DNA from: Rhizobium sp. P38BS-XIX
GTDB taxonomy: Bacteria > Pseudomonadota > Alphaproteobacteria > Rhizobiales > Rhizobiaceae
Length of the DNA: 64,000 nucleotides
Reading direction: 5' to 3'
NCBI RefSeq assembly: GCF_012641435.1
Contig: NZ_JABAIJ010000003.1
Span: forward strand, 124,001-188,000
Shown here: positions 17,323 to 25,200 of the stretch, piece after piece
Numbering within the stretch: the stretch's first letter is position 1
How the letters are laid out: each line of letters begins with the position of its first letter
Position numbers and translations under genes: made by a program
The notes under the pieces: model-generated
What the model saw: the letters and a program-made list of their open reading frames with translations, nothing else
The model's database searches: none
What the model was told of the DNA's origin: nothing

Positions 17323-18103
17323 TCCGATCAAACTGCAAATATCCAGGGCAAGCCAGTCTTATGACGGGAAGCGTTGGCAGTTTCGCGAGCTCGATTTCGA
17401 GCTCAGCGCCGGCGAGATCGTGGCTATCCTCGGACCAAACGGTCGCGGCAAATCGACCTTGCTGCGCGTTCTGGCGGGGCTGCAGAAGCCGACCAGCGGC
17501 GATATTCGATTGAATGAGCAGACCGGCTTCGTACCCCAGGAATTTTCCGGCTCGTTTCCATATTCGGTGCTCGATGTCGTGTTGATGGGACGCGCGCGCC
17601 ACATCGGGCTCTTCCAGACGCCGCGAAAGGCCGATATCGACAAGGCGATGGCCGCCTTGGATGCCACCGGTATGGCCGGCTACGCACAGCGAAATATCGA
17701 GGCTCTTTCTGGCGGTGAGCGTCAACTCGTGCTTATTGCCCGCGCTCTTGCGGGCGAAAACACCGTTCTGCTTCTCGATGAACCGGCGTCTGCGCTCGAC
17801 CTCAGGAATCAGGATGTCGTGCTATCACTGCTTGCCACGCTGGCGGATCGCCAGGCACTGGCCATTGCCTTCACCACGCATCAGCCAAATCATGCTGTGG
17901 CTGTCGCGGACAAGGTTTTGCTCATGTTGGATCAGGCACAGGCAGTTTTCGGGACTACCGCCGAGGTGATGACCGAGGTCAATCTCGAGGTGCTTTATGG
18001 CATTCCGGTGCGATCGGCGACGCTCGGCAGCGGCGAGCTTATGGAAACCGCTTTCGTGCCGTTGTTCCGACAGAGGAACAGAAAGGAAGTCGGCCATGAG
18101 TGA
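17312..18103 (+). CDS. ABC transporter ATP-binding protein (FecE/MolC-like)
   Basis: The chosen start is GTG 17312 inside the permease gene, with AGAGG just upstream; the longer frame from 17276 would add unrelated residues. The 263-residue protein has Walker A GPNGRGKST, signature LSGGERQLVLIARAL, Walker B VLLLDEPASALD and the switch TTHQPNHA. Arg in the Walker A (GRGKST) matches a subset of iron and molybdate importer ATPases. It powers the permease encoded upstream and overlaps the next gene by eight bases. Confidence 0.9.
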   Translation: MASDPIKLQISRASQSYDGKRWQFRELDFELSAGEIVAILGPNGRGKSTLLRVLAGLQKPTSGDIRLNEQTGFVPQEFSGSFPYSVLDVVLMGRARHIGLFQTPRKADIDKAMAALDATGMAGYAQRNIEALSGGERQLVLIARALAGENTVLLLDEPASALDLRNQDVVLSLLATLADRQALAIAFTTHQPNHAVAVADKVLLMLDQAQAVFGTTAEVMTEVNLEVLYGIPVRSATLGSGELMETAFVPLFRQRNRKEVGHE

Positions 18104-18827
18104 GGCAATTCACGTCCTGTCCGCCGGCAGTTTGCGCCATGCATTTCCGGCCATTATTGAAGCTTTCGGAAAGCAAACCGGCATTGCCGTTTCGCTGACG
18201 CTCGGGCCTGCAGGATTGCTGCGCGAGGAGATCGAGGCCGGTGCGAAATTCGATCTTTTCACCTCCGCCAACATGACCCATCCGCGCCGTCTTGCTGCGG
18301 CGGGCTTTTCTGAGCATGCAGTATGTTTTGCGCGCAACCGCCTTTGCGTTGTCGCGCGTGCCGATCTAGGCCTCACGACGGCGAATTTTCTCCCCGTACT
18401 GTCCGATCGGGCCGTCCGGATCGGCACGTCGACGCCAGGGGACGATCCGGGCGGGGACTATGCTTTCGAGGTTTTCGATCGGGTCGAGATCAGGCATCCG
18501 GGTCAAGGCGAGGCGATGAAAGCTCGCGCAAGGCAGCTTGTCGGTGGTCGCAACTCTCCACCGGCACCTGCGGGCAAGAGTGGCGGCTATCTGATCATCG
18601 ACGGCGAAGTCGACCTGATGATGAGCTACTATTCGAACGCGCGGTTGCTTGCGAGCGATCCCCTCTTGAGTGTCGTCGAGATCCCTCAGGAGTTTCAACC
18701 GGTCATCGAGTATGGGATGACCGTTCGCAAAGGTGCGGCTGAAAGAGCCGGGCTTCTGCAGGAATTTCTGCTTTCGGCTCAAGGCCAGCGCATCTTGCGA
18801 GACGCCGGCTTTTCTCCGATCGCATGA
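18096..18827 (+). CDS. ModA-like substrate-binding protein without a signal peptide
   Basis: Start at ATG 18096 after GGAAG, overlapping the ATPase stop. The 243-residue product opens directly with MSEAIHVLSAGSLRHAFPAI, the first strand and oxyanion loop of the ModA/PBP-II type, and continues with LTLGPAGLLREEIEAGAKFD and ANMTHPRRLAAAG. A late YLIIDGEVDLMMSYYSNARLL matches the second lobe. No signal peptide or lipobox is visible, nor in the longer frame from 17997, so it appears cytosolic. It could buffer or deliver molybdate inside the cell, or be an exported protein whose leader was lost. A coupled position in the operon supports a linked role. Confidence 0.75.
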   Translation: MSEAIHVLSAGSLRHAFPAIIEAFGKQTGIAVSLTLGPAGLLREEIEAGAKFDLFTSANMTHPRRLAAAGFSEHAVCFARNRLCVVARADLGLTTANFLPVLSDRAVRIGTSTPGDDPGGDYAFEVFDRVEIRHPGQGEAMKARARQLVGGRNSPPAPAGKSGGYLIIDGEVDLMMSYYSNARLLASDPLLSVVEIPQEFQPVIEYGMTVRKGAAERAGLLQEFLLSAQGQRILRDAGFSPIA

Positions 18828-18852
18828 CCACACGCCCGCGCAGGTTTTCCGA

Positions 18853-19743
18853 TCAGTTCGCTGGAGGGGTGCTCGAGCGAACGTATGCTTCGGCTTCGCT
18901 GCGCAACCATTCGCAAAAGAGGACGGATTTTCTGTTGCGCCGGGCGCGACGGAGAGCCACGTATTCATGCCCGCTTTCGAGGAAGCCGTAAGGCGCCATG
19001 AGCCGACCGAAGCGGATATCGTCGCTAACATAGGGCCATGGTGCCACGCAGACGCCGAGGCCCGCGCTGGCGGCTTCAAGCATGAAATAGAAATGCTCGT
19101 ATTCGACGCGGGGACTGGCGGCAACCGACCTGCCGGAACGAGCAAGCCAATCTCCCCAGGCTCGAAGTCGTGTCCGCGTGTGCAGCTGCGGCACGCCATC
19201 GAATTCCGGCGTCGTCTCGGCAAACGACGACGGGGCAAGCACGGCGCCGGTCTGCTCGGGAAACAGCGAGATTACGTCGGCGCCATCAGGCCAGGGTGCC
19301 GTGCCAACGCGGATGGCGACATCGAAGCCATCCCGGCTGAAATCGACGGGTTTCGATGACGCGGAGAGCCGTACTTCGATATTTGGATAGTTTGCCTGAA
19401 ATCGATAAAGGCGCGGGATCAGCCATCGCATGGTGAATGTGCCGGGACAGGAAACATCAAGCTGACCGTCCTCGGTATCCGCAACCGAACGCACGGAAAT
19501 ATCCATCTGGTCGAACGCCGTCGTCAGGCCGGCGAGAAGAGTGGCGCCGCCTTCCGTCAACCGCAGACGGTTCTTCGGGCCTTCAAAGAGCGGAATTCCG
19601 AGCACATTCTCCAGATGTTGTATCTGTCGGCTCACGGCACTGTGCGTGACATTCAGTTCCTCAGCGGCCTGCGTCATCCGACCAAGTCGACCGGCTGCCT
19701 CGAAGGCTCGTAAGGCGTTCAGTGAGGGGATGCGTCTAGCCAT
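18853..19743 (-). CDS. LysR-family regulator (GcvA-like)
   Basis: A 296-residue LysR protein. The helix-turn-helix lies in RIPSLNALRAFEAAGRLGRM through NVTHSAVSRQIQHLE, the GcvA-type opening. The effector domain contains RWLIPRLYRFQANYPNIEVRL, FDVAIRVGTAPWPDG and a C-terminal ASAGLGVCVAPWPYV. It is convergent with the ModA-like gene and divergent from the methyltransferase gene. Two inverted repeats in the shared intergenic region are candidate binding sites, so the methyltransferase-PdxH-like pair is its likely target. Confidence 0.92.
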   Translation of the reverse strand: MARRIPSLNALRAFEAAGRLGRMTQAAEELNVTHSAVSRQIQHLENVLGIPLFEGPKNRLRLTEGGATLLAGLTTAFDQMDISVRSVADTEDGQLDVSCPGTFTMRWLIPRLYRFQANYPNIEVRLSASSKPVDFSRDGFDVAIRVGTAPWPDGADVISLFPEQTGAVLAPSSFAETTPEFDGVPQLHTRTRLRAWGDWLARSGRSVAASPRVEYEHFYFMLEAASAGLGVCVAPWPYVSDDIRFGRLMAPYGFLESGHEYVALRRARRNRKSVLFCEWLRSEAEAYVRSSTPPAN

Positions 19744-19753
19744 GTGCGTTTTC

Positions 19754-19770
19754 CGAACATTGAGTGTTCG
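19754..19770. promoter_or_regulatory. inverted repeat near the lysR start, candidate operator
   Basis: CGAACA-TTGAG-TGTTCG is a perfect 6+5+6 inverted repeat starting 11 bases from the LysR start codon. A second GTTC/GAAC repeat lies at 19888-19903 in the same gap. The shared half-site suggests both bind the same LysR protein. Confidence 0.45.
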
Positions 19771-19887
19771 ATCATATCGTTTTTCTTTCTGCCGGATAGA
19801 GTGTTTCTAGGCTTCGAAACGAAGAGGCAGTGTGATTGCAGAACAATGACGTGAGAGCGGGACAACGCTTTCATGCAGGGCGAAGCT

Positions 19888-19903
19888 TTGTTCACACGAA
19901 CAA
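19888..19903. promoter_or_regulatory. inverted repeat ahead of the methyltransferase, candidate operator
   Basis: TTGTTC-ACAC-GAACAA is a perfect 6+4+6 repeat ending 12 bases before the methyltransferase ATG, where it overlaps the leader just before the ribosome site. Its half-site resembles the repeat at 19754-19770. Confidence 0.4.
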
Positions 19904-19915
19904 CGGAGGCATGAA

Positions 19916-20692
19916 ATGCAAGGCAGACATCAAGACGGCAGCGCCGGTGATGCGAATTATGGGGTGATCGGCACGGGCTATACGCGCTATCGGCAGCCGG
20001 ATCCGCACATCGCGGAGTTCATCCGCAACGCTCTCGGTGACGCAACGACGGTTTTGAATGTCGGCGCCGGCGCTGGATCTTACGAGCCGGTCGATCGGCA
20101 GATCACCGCAGTCGAGCCCTCGGCATCGATGCGGGCGCAACGACCGTCGCATCTTCCGCAAGCAATCGACGCCACCGCGGAAAATCTTCCTTTCCCCGAT
20201 CAGGCCTTCGACGCGGCCATGGCGACGTTCACCGTTCATCAATGGTCGAACCTTGAGCGCGGCCTTGGCGAAATGCGCCGGGTCACCCGCGGACCGGTGC
20301 TCATTCTCAGCTGTGATCCCTATCTTTTGGAGCGCTCTTGGCTGCATGCCTATGCGCCCGAGATGATTGCCGTGGAAGCCCGCCGTTATCCGCCGATGGC
20401 GAGCATTGTCGAAGGTCTGGGCGGCCATGCCGAAGTCATGCCGGTGCCGATTCCGTTGAATTGTATCGATGGTTTCGGCGAGGCCTATTATGGCAGGCCC
20501 GAGCGGATGCTCGATCCCGGTGCACGCCTCGCCAATTCGGCCTGGAGCTTCGTCGACCCCTCTATCGGTGAGCGTTTTGTCGCAGATCTCGGCCGTGATC
20601 TCGCCGATGGCAGCTGGGATCGTCGCTATGGCGACCTTCGCAGTCAGCCTTTCTTCGAAGGGTCGCTCCGGCTGGTTATTGCTAGACCATGA
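19916..20692 (+). CDS. class I SAM-dependent methyltransferase
   Basis: A 258-residue protein. Motif I is LNVGAGAGSYEP (residues about 47-58), motif II is ITAVEPSASM, and FPDQAFDAAMATFTVHQW corresponds to motif IV; together they form the SAM-binding Rossmann fold of the Methyltransf_11 group. The acceptor is unknown. Start is ATG 19916, six bases from GGAGG; the nearer ATG at 19911 is out of frame and too close. It lies nine bases upstream of the PdxH-like gene, so the two are probably one operon, divergent from the LysR gene. Confidence 0.85.
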   Translation: MQGRHQDGSAGDANYGVIGTGYTRYRQPDPHIAEFIRNALGDATTVLNVGAGAGSYEPVDRQITAVEPSASMRAQRPSHLPQAIDATAENLPFPDQAFDAAMATFTVHQWSNLERGLGEMRRVTRGPVLILSCDPYLLERSWLHAYAPEMIAVEARRYPPMASIVEGLGGHAEVMPVPIPLNCIDGFGEAYYGRPERMLDPGARLANSAWSFVDPSIGERFVADLGRDLADGSWDRRYGDLRSQPFFEGSLRLVIARP

Positions 20693-20701
20693 GTTCGTGT
20701 C

Positions 20702-21346
20702 ATGAGAGATGATTTACGCCTGTTGAAATCACTGGCAGGGCCATTTCCCGCTTTCGATCCCGATCTGACGCCGGACGAACCGCGCGAGTTGTTCTCGCAA
20801 TGGCTGCGTGACGCCATCGCGGCCGATATAAAGGAGCCGCATGCGATGGTGCTCTCGACCGTCGATGAAAACGGCATGCCGGACGCTCGGGTTCTCATCC
20901 TGAAGAACCTGGATCACCGGGGCTGGCATTTCGCAACGACTGGCGAGGGGCCGAAAGGGCGCCAAATTGCGCTCAATCCGAGCGTTTCCCTCACGTTCTA
21001 CTGGTCAGCGCTTGGAAGGCAGGTTCGACTGCGTGGCGTGGCGTTGCAGGCGGAGACGCACGAACGGGACGCCGATTTTCGTGCGCGGGCGACCGGCGCG
21101 AAGGCGGTCGCCCTCATCGGCAGGCAAAGCGATGTCATGGGCTCCCGGCACGACCTGGAGGACGCCCTGCGGCAGCAGCATCGCCGATTGCACGAGGAGC
21201 CTGATCTGGTCGCATCCGGCTGGGCACTTTTCATCGTCATGCCGCACGAAGTCGAGTTCTGGCAGGGCAACAGCGATCGCCGTCATGACCGGCTGCGATA
21301 CAGGCGCGAGAAGGCGGGTTGGATCAAAGAGCAGCTTTGGCCCTGA
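20702..21346 (+). CDS. pyridoxine/pyridoxamine 5'-phosphate oxidase-like FMN protein
   Basis: A 214-residue protein of the PdxH split-barrel family. FMN-binding regions are DARVLILKNLDHRGWHFAT and SLTFYWSALGRQVRLRG. The C-terminal signature VEFWQGNSDRRHDRLRYRR followed by WIKEQLWP is close to the PdxH consensus. PdxH oxidises pyridoxine or pyridoxamine phosphate to PLP using FMN and oxygen. Because a rhizobial genome normally has a housekeeping pdxH elsewhere, this copy may be a paralog acting on a different substrate. It is co-transcribed with the methyltransferase. Confidence 0.82.
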   Translation: MRDDLRLLKSLAGPFPAFDPDLTPDEPRELFSQWLRDAIAADIKEPHAMVLSTVDENGMPDARVLILKNLDHRGWHFATTGEGPKGRQIALNPSVSLTFYWSALGRQVRLRGVALQAETHERDADFRARATGAKAVALIGRQSDVMGSRHDLEDALRQQHRRLHEEPDLVASGWALFIVMPHEVEFWQGNSDRRHDRLRYRREKAGWIKEQLWP

Positions 21347-21373
21347 CGTCGGGCTTGCTTGAGAAGAGAAGAC

Positions 21374-21411
21374 GCACTAGCGTAATATTCGAAGAAATAT
21401 AACGCTAGTGC
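21374..21411. promoter_or_regulatory. 38-bp palindrome containing a Mo-box-like operator
   Basis: Two 16-base arms (21374-21389 and 21396-21411) match at 15 of 16 positions across a six-base spacer. The inner 24 bp (21381-21404) read CGTAATATT-N6-AATATAACG, very like a ModE Mo-box, and align without gaps to the site at 15172-15195. The palindrome ends four bases before the start codon of the DUF2325 gene. A bound dimer would cover the promoter and start. Confidence 0.6.
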
Positions 21412-21415
21412 GGAT

Positions 21416-22645
21416 ATGTCAGTTCTGCTCAATCATAAACAGCCGCTTCCGATCGCACTTCCGACCGCTGCCAAACGGCTGGATCAGCAGCCTTTGCCGG
21501 ACGCTGAGACCGTCAAAGCCCAGAGGCTGAAGACCTGGGACATGGCGTCGATGTTTCATTGCTCGATCGTCGGGACATGCCTGACCACGACCGAGCTGCG
21601 ACAAGTCCTCGCCAAGGTCGGGGACATCGATGCGAAATCCGCTAGCGATCACACGCTACATAGTCGAGGCGTGCGAGCGGCCGGCCAGCGCGATATCGCC
21701 GGCAAGCTGCTGAACAAGGCGCTGGACCGACGTCATGAGCGCATCCTGAAGCAATTTTCCCGGTTATCGACCGCCGCCGAGATCAGGGCGCAATGGAATA
21801 TCGCCGTCGATGAGGGTGACATATCCGGGGCGTATTGGGCCGTTATGAGCCATCCGGCGAGCGATCGGCCGCTTGTGCAGGATGTGTTTGGCGAAGTGCA
21901 TATGCTGTCGCATCTGGTCGGCAGCTCAAGCCGCCTTGATCTCGCCCGTCTGCGTAAATTGCAGCTGGATCTCGAAGCGAGGGACGAAAAGATTGCCCGG
22001 CAGGAGGCGCGGCTTCAGGCGGCAGCCAACGACCATACGTTCTTGCAGCGGCGCATCGACGAACTGGAAGCCGGCCTCTCGCGCCGGCAGGCCGTCGTGC
22101 CGGAAGTGATGAGCCGGGATCAGCGACAGGATGAGAAGCTTCGGGAAAAGCTGGAGGCCGCAGACAAGCGCGCCGAAGACCATGACGGTCGTCTCGCCGC
22201 TCTGGAAGCCAAGCTTGCCGAGGCGGAGCGCCGTGCCGCGGTTCTCGCCGACGAAAATAATGCCTTGCAACGGGAGCTGGAGCTCGTTGAGGCGGCAATC
22301 GTCACACCGAATGTTTCAGAGGTTGTGCCTTTCAGCGAACCGCAAACGCTGCTGTATGTCGGCGGCCGCAAAAGCCTGTTCGACCGGCTGCGCAAGCTGG
22401 CGGAAAGCCGCAATATCGATCTCGTGCTTCACGATGGTGGCGTCGAGGACAATCTTTCGCTGCTGCCCGCAATGGTCGGGCGCGTTTCGTCCGCAATTTT
22501 TCCCGTCGACTGCATCAGCCACTCTGCCGCGGATATGGTGAAGCGCTTGTGTCGCGAAAATTCGAAACCCTATCGTCCGCTCCGCTCGGCAAGTCTGGCC
22601 AGCTTTGCTGCCGCGATCGCACAGCCATTGGCTGCGGCTGAGTAA
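21416..22645 (+). CDS. DUF2325 protein with central coiled coil
   Basis: A 409-residue protein of unknown function. From N to C: a 40-residue polar lead, a conserved-looking MFHCSIVGTCLT segment, a helical region rich in His (VMSHPASDRPLV, GEVHMLSHLVGSSSR), a long heptad-rich coiled coil at about residues 175-298, and a C-terminal DUF2325 domain (about 310-400) with LLYVGGRKSLFDRLRKLA and FPVDCISHSAADMVKRLC. Cys and His clusters could bind metal or a cofactor. The ATG follows a 38-bp palindrome by four bases and has no ribosome site, so it may be read from a leaderless message or start at a later ATG. The Mo-box-like site suggests molybdate-dependent control. Confidence 0.75.
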   Translation: MSVLLNHKQPLPIALPTAAKRLDQQPLPDAETVKAQRLKTWDMASMFHCSIVGTCLTTTELRQVLAKVGDIDAKSASDHTLHSRGVRAAGQRDIAGKLLNKALDRRHERILKQFSRLSTAAEIRAQWNIAVDEGDISGAYWAVMSHPASDRPLVQDVFGEVHMLSHLVGSSSRLDLARLRKLQLDLEARDEKIARQEARLQAAANDHTFLQRRIDELEAGLSRRQAVVPEVMSRDQRQDEKLREKLEAADKRAEDHDGRLAALEAKLAEAERRAAVLADENNALQRELELVEAAIVTPNVSEVVPFSEPQTLLYVGGRKSLFDRLRKLAESRNIDLVLHDGGVEDNLSLLPAMVGRVSSAIFPVDCISHSAADMVKRLCRENSKPYRPLRSASLASFAAAIAQPLAAAE

Positions 22646-22800
22646 CCGCCGATCACGTTTCGGTGTTTTCATCGTTCTGTGTGTAACAAGATCGCGTCGG
22701 CTCTCGTAATTCATTGCGACAGAACGTTCATGGCGTCGAGACGATCACCGGCTTGAATGTTTTGCGGGAAGGCGGCTCATCCGCCAAGGAGAAGAGTGCG

Positions 22801-23289
22801 ATGTTGAACAGACGATTGTTGCTTCTTACCGCTGCACTTGGCGGCATCGGTTTGCGGTTCGGTATCGGCGGCACGACTGCGAAAGCCGCCGAGAAGTTTC
22901 CCGTCACCCACAGCGACGCGGAATGGCAAAAGATGCTGACGCCGGATCAATACGCTGTGCTTCGGGAAGAAGGGACCGAGCGTCCTTTTACGAGCGAACT
23001 GCTCAGCGAGCATGGCAAGGGAAATTTTGCCTGCGCCGGCTGCGATCAGGACGCTTTCTCATCCTCGACCAAATTCGAGAGTGGCACGGGCTGGCCGAGC
23101 TTCTGGGCGCCACTTGACGGTGCCGTCGCCACGTCGCGTGACGCTTCCTACGGCATGGTGCGCAACGAGGTGCATTGTAGTCGTTGCGGTGGCCATCTCG
23201 GTCACGTGTTCGAAGACGGGCCGAAGCCGACCGGCCTGCGCTACTGCATGAACGGCGTCGCCATGAAATTTCATCCGGCTGCGGCCTGA
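22801..23289 (+). CDS. msrB: exported peptide-methionine (R)-S-oxide reductase
   Basis: Start at ATG 22801 behind AAGGAG. The 162-residue protein has an N-terminal export signal with a twin Arg (MLNRRLLLLTAALGGIG), then the MsrB domain: CAGC and CSRC pairs for structural zinc, GTGWPSFWAPLDGAV, GHLGHVFEDGP and the catalytic region LRYCMNGVAMKF with Cys. It reduces methionine-R-sulfoxide in proteins, here presumably in the periplasm. The next gene, 20 bases on, encodes a membrane thiol carrier that could supply its electrons. Confidence 0.93.
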   Translation: MLNRRLLLLTAALGGIGLRFGIGGTTAKAAEKFPVTHSDAEWQKMLTPDQYAVLREEGTERPFTSELLSEHGKGNFACAGCDQDAFSSSTKFESGTGWPSFWAPLDGAVATSRDASYGMVRNEVHCSRCGGHLGHVFEDGPKPTGLRYCMNGVAMKFHPAAA

Positions 23290-23309
23290 ACGACATCAGA
23301 GATCGACCA

Positions 23310-25160
23310 ATGGTCTTATTTATTCTTGCTTATCTCGGCGGCGTGCTGACCATTGTCAGCCCCTGCATCCTGCCTGTCCTGCCGTTCGTCTTTGCGCGGG
23401 CAGGCCAGCCTTTTCTGCGCAGCACGCTGCCGATGCTGGTCGGCATGGCGGCAACTTTCGCGGCGGTGGCAACGCTTGCTGCACTGGGCGGCGGTTGGGC
23501 TGTTGAAGCCAATGAATACGGGCGTTATGCGGCCATGGCGCTGCTGGCGGTATTCGGCATTATCCTGCTCTTCCCATCGCTGTCCGACTATCTGACCCGC
23601 CCGCTGGTATCGCTCGGCGCACATCTGTCGCAGTCTGCCGACCGCTCGACGCGTGGTGGGGGATCGGCGGTCGCCGCCTCCTTGTTGCTTGGCGTCGCAA
23701 CCGGCCTGCTTTGGGCGCCGTGCGCGGGACCGGTTCTTGGGCTTATTCTGACGGGGGCAGCCCTGCAGGGCGCAAGCGTCGGCACGACCGTGCTGTTGCT
23801 GGCTTATGCGCTCGGTGCTGCCACTTCTCTGGCGCTTGCGCTGCTGATCGGCGGCCGCGTTTACCAGATTATGAAGCGGTCGCTCGGTGTTGGCGAATGG
23901 CTGCGCCGCGGCGTCGGCGTTGCGGTCCTGATCGCCGTCGTCGCCATTGCCATGGGGCTCGATACCGGGCTTTTGACGCAGGCTTCGCTTGCGAGCACCG
24001 CCTCGCTGGAACAGAGCCTTGTCGATCGTTTCCATGTCCAGGATCAGAAGAAGCAGTCTTCGGTTATCATGAAAAGCGATGGCGGTGCGATGATGAGTGC
24101 CACCAACCAGATGATGATGAGCGGCAAGCCGGATGGTGCCGGCGCAAACGGCAGCATGATGATGGCGATGACGCCGAAGCCGGCCGCGGAACAATTGCCG
24201 GTCGAGGGCCAGGTGCCCTCGCTCGATGGCGCAGTGCAATGGCTGAATTCCGCGCCGCTGACGGCGGATGGCTTGAAGGGCAAAGTTGTCCTCGTCGACT
24301 TCTGGACCTATTCCTGCATCAATTGCCTGCGTGCCATTCCCTATGTCGAAGCCTGGGCACAGAAGTATAAGGATCAAGGCCTTGTCGTTATCGGCGTGCA
24401 TGCGCCCGAATTCGCCTTCGAGAAGAATGTCGACAACGTCAAGAAGGCAATTGGCGATCTTGGCATCACCTATCCCGTCGCCATAGACAACAATTATGCA
24501 ATCTGGCGTGCTTTCGACAACGAATATTGGCCGGCGCATTACTTCATCGATGCCAAGGGCCAGGTTCGTCACCACCATTTTGGCGAGGGCGACTATGATC
24601 AGTCGGAACGGGTGATCCAGCAATTGCTTGCCGAGGCCGGCAAGACGAATGTGTCGAGCGATATCGTCAATGTGAAAGCGACCGGCGCAGAAGCCGCTTC
24701 CGATGAGGCGAGCGTGCAATCGCCGGAAACCTATGTCGGTTATCTTCGCTCGCAGAACTTCGTCGATGATGGCGGCACGGTGAATGACGCCGCACATGAC
24801 TATGTTGCCGCAACGCCGAAGCTCAACGAATGGGGGCTTGCCGGCAATTGGACCGTCGGCCCGCAGCAGGCGACCTCCAATGGCGCCGATACTCGCCTCT
24901 ATTATCGCTTCCATGCGCGCGATCTTCATCTCGTCCTTGGACCATCGGCTGATGGAAAACCCATACGCTTCCAGGTGCTTGTCGATGGCAAGCCGCCCGG
25001 TGACGGTCATGGCGTCGATACGGATGCGAACGGCAACGGCGTTGTGAACGGACAAAGGCTCTATCAGCTTGTTCGCGCAAGTGGTCCCGTCATGGATCAT
25101 ACCTTCGAGATCAAGTTCCTTGATCCCGGCGCTCAGGCCTATGCGTTTACCTTTGGCTGA
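23310..25160 (+). CDS. CcdA-thioredoxin fusion, DipZ-like membrane thiol reductase
   Basis: The start is ATG 23310, giving 616 residues; the longer frame from 23184 overlaps msrB and is not needed. Residues 1-230 form a CcdA/DsbD-type membrane domain (IVSPCILPVLPF with Cys, and LLWAPCAGPVLGLI with the partner Cys). A Met- and Gln-rich linker follows at about 250-290, then a TlpA-like thioredoxin domain with active site CINC in DFWTYSCINCLRAIPYVEAW. The C-terminal domain (about 500-616) is of the DipZ beta-sandwich type. The protein would carry electrons from cytosolic thioredoxin to the periplasm. Confidence 0.9.
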   Translation: MVLFILAYLGGVLTIVSPCILPVLPFVFARAGQPFLRSTLPMLVGMAATFAAVATLAALGGGWAVEANEYGRYAAMALLAVFGIILLFPSLSDYLTRPLVSLGAHLSQSADRSTRGGGSAVAASLLLGVATGLLWAPCAGPVLGLILTGAALQGASVGTTVLLLAYALGAATSLALALLIGGRVYQIMKRSLGVGEWLRRGVGVAVLIAVVAIAMGLDTGLLTQASLASTASLEQSLVDRFHVQDQKKQSSVIMKSDGGAMMSATNQMMMSGKPDGAGANGSMMMAMTPKPAAEQLPVEGQVPSLDGAVQWLNSAPLTADGLKGKVVLVDFWTYSCINCLRAIPYVEAWAQKYKDQGLVVIGVHAPEFAFEKNVDNVKKAIGDLGITYPVAIDNNYAIWRAFDNEYWPAHYFIDAKGQVRHHHFGEGDYDQSERVIQQLLAEAGKTNVSSDIVNVKATGAEAASDEASVQSPETYVGYLRSQNFVDDGGTVNDAAHDYVAATPKLNEWGLAGNWTVGPQQATSNGADTRLYYRFHARDLHLVLGPSADGKPIRFQVLVDGKPPGDGHGVDTDANGNGVVNGQRLYQLVRASGPVMDHTFEIKFLDPGAQAYAFTFG

Positions 25161-25200
25161 CGACAGCAGCCGCCATTATTAAAACGCTGCCGCCCGGCAA

